Part shown: positions 11,151-19,928 of the stretch, in pieces | Numbering within the stretch: the first letter of the stretch is position 1 | How the letters are laid out: every line of letters begins with the position of its first letter | Assembly: GCA_013297985.1 (NCBI GenBank) | Contig: JAAFIY010000004.1 | Coordinates: 16,620 to 80,619, forward strand | Source of the DNA: Comamonadaceae bacterium | GTDB taxonomy: Bacteria > Pseudomonadota > Gammaproteobacteria > Burkholderiales > Burkholderiaceae_C | Direction: 5' to 3' | Length of the DNA: 64,000 bases | The notes under the pieces: model-generated | Told to the model about the DNA's origin: nothing | Seen by the model: the letters and a program-made list of their open reading frames with translations, nothing else | Database searches by the model: none | Program-made: the position numbers and the translations under genes

Positions 11151-12356
11151 TTATGGCGCCTGCTCGACCCCGGTCGGTACCCGCTGGCCCAGCGCCGCCA
11201 GTGCCTTGGCCCGCGTGGCCGTGGCCGCGCCGGGCAGTGCGAAACCGCGCACTGTGCCTTGGGCATCCGCCCATTGCCAAACGCCGGGTGCGCTTGGGGC
11301 CTGCCATTGGCCCAACGCACCCGGGGCGGGCGGCAAGACCAGCAAAGGCAGTGCGGGTGTTTTGACAGCCACCGGCATCGGCGCAAATCGCAAGGGCGTA
11401 GGCGCGCTGCCAGCTTCCGTGAAAGCCAAATGCGCCGCCAGCGCTTTGGCGGCCGCCATGATGGGCATCACATAGGGCAGCGGGCGGCTGGCGGTGCCGT
11501 CCAAGGATTCACTGGCGTACTGCGCCACGTCACCCAGTGCATACACATCGGGGGCGCTGGTTTGCAGGTGCTCGTTGACCAGCACACCGCGCTCAGTGCG
11601 CAGGCCGACCGCCTGGGCCAGCGCCACGTCGGGTCGCAGGCCAATGGCCGACAACACTACGTCGTGCTCAGCCGCTAGCGGGGCCGAGGCCGTTTGCCCC
11701 CACAACCACTGCACGCCCAGGGCCGCCAATGCGTCGGCCAGTTGTTGTGAAGCAGCCAACGGGAGCAAGGCCGCCAGTGGGCGCTGGCCAGGGTCCACCA
11801 CGGTGACGGGGTGGCCCTTGACGGCCAAGTCATTGGCAAATTCGCAACCGATCAAGCCCGCGCCTACGATCAGCACACGGGCGCGCTGGCCGGTGCGCTG
11901 CTGCGTCGCCTCCAAGGCCTGGCGCAGCGCGGCGTAGTCCTCGAGCCCGTTGACCGACAGCACCGGCACCGGGCTGTCGGGCAGCGCCAGGGGGATGGGC
12001 AGCGCGCCGGTGGCCAGCACCAAGCGGGCATAGGGCCACACACGGCCGTCAGCCGATTGCACCGTGCGGGCAGCAGTGTCGATGGCGCTGATGCGGGTGT
12101 GCGGCACCACATCCACCGCCAGTTGCGCCGCCATGGTGGCCACCGGCGTCGTCACCAACTGATCAGCGCCTTTGCCCTGCGCGAGTGCGTTGCTTAGGGC
12201 GGGCTTGGCGTAGAAGTCACCGTTGCGCTCGGTGATCAGGCTGACGGGCGTGCTGCGGTGCAAGCGGCGCAGCTCGCGCACCGCGCTCCAGGCCGCCAGG
12301 CCCGAGCCCAGCACCACCACTGGAGTTATCGCATCGACTGCAGCAGGGGCAGCCAT
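11151..12356 (-). CDS. FAD-dependent oxidoreductase, rubredoxin-NAD+ reductase-like
   Basis: Two dinucleotide-binding motifs (VVLGSGLAAWSAVREL, VLIVGAGLIGCEFANDL); directly downstream of a rubredoxin gene. Confidence 0.85.
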   Translation of the reverse strand: MAAPAAVDAITPVVVLGSGLAAWSAVRELRRLHRSTPVSLITERNGDFYAKPALSNALAQGKGADQLVTTPVATMAAQLAVDVVPHTRISAIDTAARTVQSADGRVWPYARLVLATGALPIPLALPDSPVPVLSVNGLEDYAALRQALEATQQRTGQRARVLIVGAGLIGCEFANDLAVKGHPVTVVDPGQRPLAALLPLAASQQLADALAALGVQWLWGQTASAPLAAEHDVVLSAIGLRPDVALAQAVGLRTERGVLVNEHLQTSAPDVYALGDVAQYASESLDGTASRPLPYVMPIMAAAKALAAHLAFTEAGSAPTPLRFAPMPVAVKTPALPLLVLPPAPGALGQWQAPSAPGVWQWADAQGTVRGFALPGAATATRAKALAALGQRVPTGVEQAP

Positions 12357-12358
12357 GG

Positions 12359-12523
12359 TTAGACCGCCACCATTTCAAAGTCAGCCTTGGCCACGCCACA
12401 GTCGGGGCAGGCCCAGCTGTCGGGTACGTCGGCCCAGCGGGTGCCTGCGGCAATGCCGTCTTCGGGGCGGCCAGCGGCCTCGTCATACACAAAGCCGCAA
12501 ACGATGCAGAGGTAGGTGGTCAT
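12359..12523 (-). CDS. Rubredoxin (54 aa)
   Basis: Not in the ORF track. Reverse strand reads [54 protein letters not shown] with two CxxC metal sites. Confidence 0.95.
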   Translation of the reverse strand: MTTYLCIVCGFVYDEAAGRPEDGIAAGTRWADVPDSWACPDCGVAKADFEMVAV

Positions 12524-12559
12524 GGTGTGCTCTTTAGGAAAGGTTTGGAAGTTTTGTGA

Positions 12560-12605
12560 CTGCTGCGCCCTAAAACAGGGCGTAAGCAGCTATTAACTTG
12601 ATAGC
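12560..12605 (-). repeat. Copy of the dispersed element, rubredoxin-rubrerythrin intergenic
   Basis: Minus strand GCTATCAAGTTAATAGCTGCTTACGCCCTGTTTTAGGGCGCAGCAG. Confidence 0.8.
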
Positions 12606-12607
12606 AA

Positions 12608-13108
12608 TCAGGCCGTTGCAGCTTCAGCGGCACGTACCGCGTCCAACTGCTTTTGATAGTGGGCAGCGTGGCGCTCTTCGACTTTGGCCAGCGCGGCAAA
12701 GCGCTTTTGCGCCTTGGCCAGCGTGTCTTTGAAGCGCTGGGCGTGCTCTTTGGATTCGGCAATTTGCTCGTTCATCTCAGCCACGGCGGCGGCGTTGCCT
12801 TCAGCCTCGGCCGTCTTGCGAAAACCGGGGTACATCTCGGTGTATTCGTAGGTTTCGCCATCAATGGCGATCTGCAGGGCGCGCGCCGGGCTCATCTCGG
12901 CCTTGGGGTACAGCAAATCCAGGTGGCCAAAGGCGTGCTGCACTTCTTGGTCAGCGGTTTCTTCAAAGGTGCGGGCGGTGGCCTCGTCACCCATCTCGCG
13001 GGCCAGCTTGGCGAAGTAGCGGTATTTGATGTGCGCCATGGATTCGCCGGCAAAGGCGGCTTCGAGGTTGGCGATGGTTTTGATTTCGGGGCGCTGGGCG
13101 GTGGTCAT
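12608..13108 (-). CDS. Rubrerythrin family protein
   Basis: TIANLEAAFAGESMAHIKYRYFAKLAREMGDEATARTFEETADQEVQHAFGHLDLL diiron motifs. ATG at 13108 preferred. Confidence 0.92.
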   Translation of the reverse strand: MTTAQRPEIKTIANLEAAFAGESMAHIKYRYFAKLAREMGDEATARTFEETADQEVQHAFGHLDLLYPKAEMSPARALQIAIDGETYEYTEMYPGFRKTAEAEGNAAAVAEMNEQIAESKEHAQRFKDTLAKAQKRFAALAKVEERHAAHYQKQLDAVRAAEAATA

Positions 13109-13300
13109 GGTGGGCTCCTGGGGTGATCGGGCGGCTTGGGCATTGATCGAATCGATCAGCACGAGACGAATGGTAGGGATTGGCAATCAATAAGGCCAAT
13201 CGGAAGTTTCTTGGTCATTGATAGGGGCTATCGATGAGCGGGCCGTGATTACGTCGATGGGCGGCGACAAATGTCGGCGCCCTGACTAGCATCCGGGCCT

Positions 13301-15466
13301 ATGGAGCACGCCAACACCGCCGAGGCACCCGCCGCAGCAACTGCAACCGCAAGCGCCACAGCCGCATCAGCCGCGGTGCTGCCCCTTGCACTGAGCGCCC
13401 TGTCGGCAGCCTGCGGTGGCGGCGACGCCGAAGTGCCCCAGGCCTTGGCGGACGGCCGCTCGGCCCCCTACCGCCCCGACTTGCTGCCGCACGACCGCGC
13501 AAGCGACTTGCAGCCTCACCACCGCGCCGCGCTGGCCGGCGCACCTGCGGGGCGGCTGGCAGCCAGGGCCATCCGCTCGCCCACCGCCGACGAGTTTTTT
13601 GAATGGGCCGAGCGCACCTTTCCCCAGTTCTTCCCCGGCCCCGCGCAGACCTTGCCCGGCGCCAATGGCTTGCTGGTGCGCTTTTATCCCGGCACGCAGA
13701 TTTACCTGTCGGTGTCCAACGACGCGCGGCTGGCCATATCGGGCATGGGGCCCGTCACCAACAACCAGGCCGTCAGCCTGGGCCGCGTGGCCGACTTTGC
13801 CGACGCAGTGCTTGCGCCCACGCCCGCCGCCGCGCCGCTCACCGACGAAGACGCCGCCCGCTTTTTGCAGCAGGCGCAGTTCTCAAGCACCTTGGCGCAA
13901 ATTGCCGCCGTGCGCGCCAAAGGCTATGCCGGTTGGTTGGATGAGCAATTGGCGCTGCCCATGGGCCAAACCGGGTGGGATTGGTTGATTGAGAAAGGCT
14001 ACTCAGTCGTCAATGAATGGAAGCACTACAACAACGGAGAAACCACCCGATACATGACGTGGTACCAGTTGATGTCGCTGCCCGACCAGGTGCGCCGGCG
14101 TTGGGCGCTGGCGTTGTCGGAAACCTTTGTGGTGTCCATGCGGGGACTGGGCGACTCTTCTTTTTGGCCCGGCTTCATGATGACCGCGTACTGGGACATC
14201 TTGTGCAAACACGGCTTTGGCAACTACCGGGATTTGCTGCATGACCTGACCCTGAACCCCGCCATGGGGGCATTCCTCAACACCAAGGGCAACGAGAAAG
14301 AAGACGCGACCATCGGCCGCTTTCCCGATGAGAACTACGCCCGCGAGGTGATGCAGCTCTTTTCCATCGGGCTGTATGAGCTGAACCTGGACGGCAGCCC
14401 CAAGCTCAACGCCCAAGGCAAGCCGATTGAGACCTACACCGCGTCAGACGTGAGCAACTTGGCGCGCGTTTTCACCGGCTATGACCACGATTTTTCAGTA
14501 GGGCGAGTACCCGAAGGTCCGCCACATTTCGCGTGGAAGTTGCCCTATGCGCGCAACCCCATGCCGCTGAACCCGGCTAAGCATTCCGCGCTAGAGAAGA
14601 AGTTTTTGGGCGTCACCATCCCGCCCAATACATCGGGCCCTGAGTCGCTCAAGATCGCGCTGGACACCTTGTTCAACCACCCCAACGTGGGCCCCTTTTT
14701 GGGCCGCCAGTTCATTCAACGGCTGGTGACCAGCAACCCCAGTGCTGGGTACGTGGCCCGAGTGGCCACGGTGTTCAACAGCAACGGCGCAGGGGTGCGC
14801 GGCGACTTGAAAGCCGTGTTGCGCGCCATCCTTTTGGACCCAGAAGCACGCGGCGCAGCGAGCTTGGCGTCCACCACCTTTGGCAAGCTGCGTGAGCCTG
14901 CGGTGCGTATTGCCCAGTGGGGGCAAAGCTTCAAGGTGCGTTCAATCTTCAACACCTGGAAGCCAGTGATCAAGGCGTGGCGCCAAGGTATTGATGTCAA
15001 CCAATACCCGCTAGATGCGCCGTCGGTCTTCAACTTCTTTCGCCCCGGCTACATCCCGCCCGGCACTGAGATGGCGCGCATTGGCGCCACGGCGCCCGAG
15101 TTTCAGATCATGAACGAGAGCACAGTTCCGTCGTGGTCCAACTTCATTGCCACGTATTTTCAGAATGGCATCCGTGTCACTGGGCCAGACGTGCCTCAGA
15201 ACATCAGCACCGCCGCTGATGGGCAGGACGTGGTGCCTGACTACAGCTACGAAATGTCCCTCGTCGGGGACTTGGACGCCCTGGTGCGCCACTTGAACTT
15301 GGTGCTGTGCGCCGGAACCCTGTCCGCCGCCAGCGTCAACACAATAGTGGCCGCGCTGCGCGCGCTGCACCCACGCCCCACGGAATCCGACGAGCGCCGC
15401 CAAGGCCATGTGGCCCGCGCATTGATGTTCGTGATGTCGGCGCCTGAATACATCGTGCAACGCTGA
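13301..15466 (+). CDS. DUF1800 domain-containing protein
   Basis: MQLFSIGLYELN, ARVFTGYDHDF, VASVFNFFRPGY-type DUF1800 signatures; paired with a DUF1501 gene. Confidence 0.88.
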   Translation: MEHANTAEAPAAATATASATAASAAVLPLALSALSAACGGGDAEVPQALADGRSAPYRPDLLPHDRASDLQPHHRAALAGAPAGRLAARAIRSPTADEFFEWAERTFPQFFPGPAQTLPGANGLLVRFYPGTQIYLSVSNDARLAISGMGPVTNNQAVSLGRVADFADAVLAPTPAAAPLTDEDAARFLQQAQFSSTLAQIAAVRAKGYAGWLDEQLALPMGQTGWDWLIEKGYSVVNEWKHYNNGETTRYMTWYQLMSLPDQVRRRWALALSETFVVSMRGLGDSSFWPGFMMTAYWDILCKHGFGNYRDLLHDLTLNPAMGAFLNTKGNEKEDATIGRFPDENYAREVMQLFSIGLYELNLDGSPKLNAQGKPIETYTASDVSNLARVFTGYDHDFSVGRVPEGPPHFAWKLPYARNPMPLNPAKHSALEKKFLGVTIPPNTSGPESLKIALDTLFNHPNVGPFLGRQFIQRLVTSNPSAGYVARVATVFNSNGAGVRGDLKAVLRAILLDPEARGAASLASTTFGKLREPAVRIAQWGQSFKVRSIFNTWKPVIKAWRQGIDVNQYPLDAPSVFNFFRPGYIPPGTEMARIGATAPEFQIMNESTVPSWSNFIATYFQNGIRVTGPDVPQNISTAADGQDVVPDYSYEMSLVGDLDALVRHLNLVLCAGTLSAASVNTIVAALRALHPRPTESDERRQGHVARALMFVMSAPEYIVQR

Positions 15467-15477
15467 AGGGGATAACC

Positions 15478-16920
15478 ATGCATCCAATGGACCCTTCACG
15501 CCGAAGCTTTCTGCAGCAAACCGGGCTGGCACTCACGGGCGTGGCCGCCCCGCTGGCCGTGAACCTGGCCGCCATGGGCGAGGCCGCAGCCCAGTCGGCC
15601 ACCGACTACAAGGCGCTGGTGTGCGTGTTCCTGTTCGGCGGCAACGACCACGCCAACACGGTGGTGGCCTTTGACGATGCCAACCACGCGCGCTACACCA
15701 CCCTTCGCGGTGCCGTGCTGGCCACGCCCAAGTCGCAGTTGGCCGCCACTGAACTGATACCCACCCGTCCGCTGGCCAACGGCGTGAAGTACGCCTTGGC
15801 CCCTGAGATGCCCGAGCTGGCCGCGCTGTTCAACGCGGGCCAAGCGGCCGTGATGCTGAATGTGGGTCCGCTGGTGGTACCCCTGACCCGCCAGCAGTAT
15901 CAGGCGGGTGTGCTGGCCCAACCGCCCAAGCTTTTCTCTCACAACGACCAACAGTCGGTGTGGCAGGCGCAAGGAGCCGAAGGCACCACCCGTGGCTGGG
16001 GTGGCCGCATTGCAGACCTGACGCTGTCAGCCAACGGCAACCCGCTGTACACCTGCGTGCAAGTGGCCAGTGACGACGGCTTTGCGGGCGATGCGGTGTT
16101 TTTGTCGGGCAACACGGCGCAGCAGTACCAGTGCACCACGGCGGGTGCGGTGCCTTTTGAGCCCACCTTGGCCACCGGCAACTTTTTCTACAACAACCCC
16201 GCCGTCAACGCGATGTTTTCGGAGTTTTTGGTCAAGCCGCAAACGCATGTGCTGGCCGAGGAATACGCCCGCATCGTGCGACGCAGCATTGCGGCAGAGA
16301 TCGATGTGCGCGCTGCTTTGAATGCGGGCGTGGTGCAAACGCCGTTTCCGCAGGGCAACGGTTTGGCTTCGCAACTGCGCATCGTGGCCAAGATGATTGC
16401 GGGTCGTTCGGTGCTGGGTGCCAAGCGGCAGGTGTTCATGGTGTCGCTGGGCGGCTTTGACACCCACGACAACCAGCCCAACCGCCACCCGGGGCTGGTG
16501 CGCAAGGTCAGCCAAGCGCTGGATGCGTTCTACAAAGCCACGGTGGAGATTGGCATGGCCAATCAGGTCACCGCATTCACCGCGTCGGACTTTGGTCGCA
16601 CGCTCACCAGCAATGGCGACGGCACCGACCACGGCTGGGGCGGCCACCACTTCATGGTGGGCGGCGCGGTGCGCGGCAGGGCGCTCTATGGCACACCGCC
16701 GCCGATTGCGGCAGGCAACACCAGCGCGGCAGAAGACCAATGGCATGTGGGCCAAGGCCGCTTGCTGCCCAGCACTTCGGTGGACCAATTGGCAGCCACC
16801 CTGGGGCGCTGGTTTGGGTTGTCAGACGCTGACCTGTACCGCACCTTGCCCAACCTGAACCACTTTGGCGACGTGGCGGGGCGGCCCGACTATCCGGTGA
16901 ACCTGGGCTTCATGGGCTAG
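15478..16920 (+). CDS. DUF1501 domain-containing protein (Tat-exported)
   Basis: Twin-arginine signal (SRRSFLQQTGLALTGVAAPL), KALVCVFLFGGNDHANTVV, TSNGDGTDHGWGGHHFMVGGAV. Confidence 0.9.
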   Translation: MHPMDPSRRSFLQQTGLALTGVAAPLAVNLAAMGEAAAQSATDYKALVCVFLFGGNDHANTVVAFDDANHARYTTLRGAVLATPKSQLAATELIPTRPLANGVKYALAPEMPELAALFNAGQAAVMLNVGPLVVPLTRQQYQAGVLAQPPKLFSHNDQQSVWQAQGAEGTTRGWGGRIADLTLSANGNPLYTCVQVASDDGFAGDAVFLSGNTAQQYQCTTAGAVPFEPTLATGNFFYNNPAVNAMFSEFLVKPQTHVLAEEYARIVRRSIAAEIDVRAALNAGVVQTPFPQGNGLASQLRIVAKMIAGRSVLGAKRQVFMVSLGGFDTHDNQPNRHPGLVRKVSQALDAFYKATVEIGMANQVTAFTASDFGRTLTSNGDGTDHGWGGHHFMVGGAVRGRALYGTPPPIAAGNTSAAEDQWHVGQGRLLPSTSVDQLAATLGRWFGLSDADLYRTLPNLNHFGDVAGRPDYPVNLGFMG

Positions 16921-17001
16921 CGTGTTGGCAGCATGCGCGTGCTTGACGCAGCTTCACGGTTTGTGCGTATGCTCCTATCCCATGTTGTCTAGGAGGTTGC
17001 T

Positions 17002-18078
17002 ATGGCCCTGATGGATTTCATCAAGAAGCAGTTCATTGACATCATTCAATGGACCGAAGACAGCGACGGCACGCTGGCTTGGCGCTTTCCCATGGCGGAC
17101 ATGGAGATTCAGTACGGCGCTTCGCTCACCGTGCGTGAATCGCAAATGGCGGTGTTTGTGAACGAGGGCAAAGTGGCCGATGTGTTCGGCCCCGGCATGT
17201 ACAAGCTCACCACCCAGACGATTCCGGTACTGACGTACCTGAAGAACTGGGACAAGCTGTTTGAGTCACCGTTCAAGAGCGAGGTGTACTTCTTCAGCAC
17301 CCGCCAGCAGGTCGACCAAAAGTGGGGCACGCCGCAGCCCATCACCGTGCGCGACAAAGACTTTGGCGCGGTGCGCCTGCGGGCCTTTGGCAACTATGCC
17401 TTCAAGCTGGTGGACCCCAAGCTGTTTCACACCGAGGTGTCGGGCACACGGGCCAGCTACACCGTGGCCGAAATTGACGGCCAATTGCGCGGGCTGGTGT
17501 TGCAAAACATCAGCGTGGCCATTGCCTCCAGCGGCATTCCGTTTTTGGACCTGGCAGCCAACCAGATCTTGTTTGCCGAGGCGCTGCGCAAGCAGCTTGA
17601 CCCCGAATTTGCCAAGCTGGGCCTGAAGGTCGAGCAGCTCACGGTGCAAAGCTTGTCACTGCCCGAAGAGCTGCAAAAAATCTTGGACCAAAAAATTGGC
17701 ATGGGCATGGTGGGCAACGACATGGCCAAGTTCATGCAATACCAAACCGCGCAGGCCATTCCCAAGATGGCAGAGGGCGCAGCAGGCGCGGGCGGTGGCG
17801 GCTCGGTCGTTGGCGACGCAATGGGGCTGGGCGCGGGTGTGGCCATGGGCCAAGTGCTGGCGCAAAGCCTGCAGGCAGGCTTGGGTGGCATGAACCAGCC
17901 CGCTATGAGTTCTGTAGCAGCTTCCGCAGGAATGGCGGGCGCTGCAGCCGCATCAGGCATCAAACCTGATGAAGTGATGGCCACGCTAGAAAAGCTGGCT
18001 GAGCTCAAAAGCAAAGGCATCCTGACGGAAGAAGAGTTCGCCACCAAGAAGGCTGAGCTGCTCAAGAAACTGGTGTAG
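17002..18078 (+). CDS. SPFH domain-containing protein (YdjI/virion core-like) with C-terminal SHOCT-like segment
   Basis: LAWRFPMADMEIQYGASLTVRESQMAVFVNEGKVADVFGPGMYKL; C-terminus LEKLAELKSKGILTEEEFATKKAELLKKL. Confidence 0.88.
   Translation: MALMDFIKKQFIDIIQWTEDSDGTLAWRFPMADMEIQYGASLTVRESQMAVFVNEGKVADVFGPGMYKLTTQTIPVLTYLKNWDKLFESPFKSEVYFFSTRQQVDQKWGTPQPITVRDKDFGAVRLRAFGNYAFKLVDPKLFHTEVSGTRASYTVAEIDGQLRGLVLQNISVAIASSGIPFLDLAANQILFAEALRKQLDPEFAKLGLKVEQLTVQSLSLPEELQKILDQKIGMGMVGNDMAKFMQYQTAQAIPKMAEGAAGAGGGGSVVGDAMGLGAGVAMGQVLAQSLQAGLGGMNQPAMSSVAASAGMAGAAAASGIKPDEVMATLEKLAELKSKGILTEEEFATKKAELLKKLV
17902..17949 (+). repeat. Copy of the dispersed element, inside the SPFH gene linker
   Basis: GCTATGAGTTCTGTAGCAGCTTCCGCAGGAATGGCGGGCGCTGCAGCC. 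Confidence 0.55.
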
Positions 18079-18126
18079 TCACGCTCTGGCTTGGTCGTCC
18101 TTCCTTGACTGAATCCACCGCGCCCG

Positions 18127-19653
18127 GTGGCTGAAAGCGCTTCCCCCCAACGCGCCTGGCGTGCGGCCTGCCCGGGTTGCGGCGCGCCGGTGGAGTTCAA
18201 GTTTGCGCAGAGCACCCATGCGGTGTGCGGCTACTGCCAAAGCACCGTGGTGCGCAGCGGTGAGGTGCTCAAACGCATCGGCAAGATGGCCGAGCTGTTT
18301 GATGACCACAGCCCGCTTCAGTTAGGCGCATCCGGCACCTACAAAGGCCGCGCCTTCACTTTGGTGGGGCGGCTGCAGTTCAAGGGCTCCACCGGCGTTT
18401 GGGCCGAGTGGGAAGCCCTGTGCACCGACGGTACCCTGCTCAATTTGGCCGAGGACAACGGCGCCTATGTGATGGCGCGGGCGCTGGACACGGCGCGTGA
18501 AGCCCCCGCCGCCGAGCACTTTCGTTTAGGCGCCACCACGGCAGTCAACGGCAAGCCCGCCACCGTCACCCTCAATGATTCGGTGGCGCTGATCAGCGCC
18601 CAAGGCGAGCTGCCCAAGCTGCCGCCGCTGGGCCAGCCCTTTGCGGTGGTGGAGCTGCGCACCCAAGAGCAGCAAGTCATCAGCATTGAATACAGCAGCA
18701 CCCCGCCGCGCTGGAGCGTGGGCGAAGCGGTGGCGTTGGCCGACTTGGCCATGAGCGGCCTCAAGACCGAGCTGGCCAGCGAAAGCAAAGGCCGCCAGTT
18801 CAGTTGCCCCAACTGCGGCGCCAGCGTGGGCGTGTCGCTGGCCAGCAGCAAGAGCGTGGTGTGCGGCAGTTGCGACAGCATCATCGACCTGAACACCGGC
18901 ATTGGCGGCGAGCTCACCGCTGTGAAGCAAGACGAGCACATCGAGCCGCTCATTCCCATGGGCTCATCTGGCAAGCTGCAAAACACCCAATGGCAGGTGG
19001 TGGGCTTTCAGCATCGGCTGGGGGTAGAGCCCGGCTCTGACGAGCACTTTGGCTGGGACGAATACCTGCTGTTTGAAGCCAAGCGCGGCTTTGTGTTTTT
19101 GGTGGACTCCACCGAGGGCTGGAGCTTGGTGAAACCCACCACCGGCGTGCCCAAGCTCAGTGCCAATGGCAGCCAGGCCACGTATCTGGGCGGCTCCTAC
19201 ATGCTCACCAGCACCTACAAGGCCGAGACCACTTATGTCTGCGGCGAGTTTTACTGGCCCGTGTTTCGCGGCCAAGTCACGCAAAACCGCGACTTTGCCC
19301 GTGGCCGTGATTTGCTGAGCCTGGAGCAAAGCGACAAAGAACTCAATTGGTCAGCCGGCTCCAAGCTCGACGCCAACACCGTGGTGCAAGCCTTTGGCCT
19401 CAAGGGCCAAGAGGCCGCTTTCAAACGTTCTGACGTGACGCCAGTGAGCTTCTCAGGCGGCAACGGGATGAGTTTTTCAACACTGCTGACGATCTTTGTG
19501 ATTCTGATCATTCTGGCCAGCATCATGAACGCATGCGGCCCGCGCTGTGACCCGTCACGCGAGGATTGCAGCGCCTACACCAGCTCCAGCGGGCGCAGCA
19601 GCGGCGGCTCGTGGGGCGGCGGGGGCTCGATTGGCGGCGGTGGCCACAAGTAG
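18127..19653 (+). CDS. DUF4178 domain-containing zinc-ribbon membrane protein
   Basis: Two zinc ribbons (CPGCGAPVEF...CGYC, CPNCGASV...CGSC), DUF4178-like repeats, C-terminal TM helix and Ser/Gly-rich tail. Confidence 0.85.
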   Translation: MAESASPQRAWRAACPGCGAPVEFKFAQSTHAVCGYCQSTVVRSGEVLKRIGKMAELFDDHSPLQLGASGTYKGRAFTLVGRLQFKGSTGVWAEWEALCTDGTLLNLAEDNGAYVMARALDTAREAPAAEHFRLGATTAVNGKPATVTLNDSVALISAQGELPKLPPLGQPFAVVELRTQEQQVISIEYSSTPPRWSVGEAVALADLAMSGLKTELASESKGRQFSCPNCGASVGVSLASSKSVVCGSCDSIIDLNTGIGGELTAVKQDEHIEPLIPMGSSGKLQNTQWQVVGFQHRLGVEPGSDEHFGWDEYLLFEAKRGFVFLVDSTEGWSLVKPTTGVPKLSANGSQATYLGGSYMLTSTYKAETTYVCGEFYWPVFRGQVTQNRDFARGRDLLSLEQSDKELNWSAGSKLDANTVVQAFGLKGQEAAFKRSDVTPVSFSGGNGMSFSTLLTIFVILIILASIMNACGPRCDPSREDCSAYTSSSGRSSGGSWGGGGSIGGGGHK

Positions 19654-19699
19654 CTGGTTGGTGTTTTGACGGTTGGTTGTTCACCCAAGGAGAAACCAA

Positions 19700-19924
19700 A
19701 TGATGTGGGGCCTTGAATACTTAAAACCCGGCGCGTTTTTGTCGGCGCTGCTGTTCGCCATCATTGGTGTGGTGATCTTTTGGATCTGCTTCATCATCAT
19801 CGACAAGCTCACGCCCTACGACCTGTGGCTGGAGATTGTCGAAAAGCAAAACGTGGCCTTAGGGCTGGTGGTCGCAGCCATGAGCCTGGGTATTTGCATC
19901 ATCGTGGCCGCGGCCATCCACTAG
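19700..19924 (+). CDS. DUF350 domain-containing membrane protein
   Basis: MMWGLEYLKPGAFLSALLFAIIGVVIFWICFIIIDKLTPYDLWLEIVEKQNVALGLVVAAMSLGICIIVAAAIH. ATG at 19700 preceded by AAGGAG. Confidence 0.88.
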   Translation: MMWGLEYLKPGAFLSALLFAIIGVVIFWICFIIIDKLTPYDLWLEIVEKQNVALGLVVAAMSLGICIIVAAAIH

Positions 19925-19928
19925 ACCG

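Noticed and set aside
13217-13237. OxyR site
   Set aside because: ATAG/CTAT arms are present but the spacing is N3, not the N7 expected for OxyR.
16943-16973. TTGACG...TATGCT promoter before the SPFH cluster
   Set aside because: The 19-bp spacer is long for sigma70; not strong enough without transcript data.
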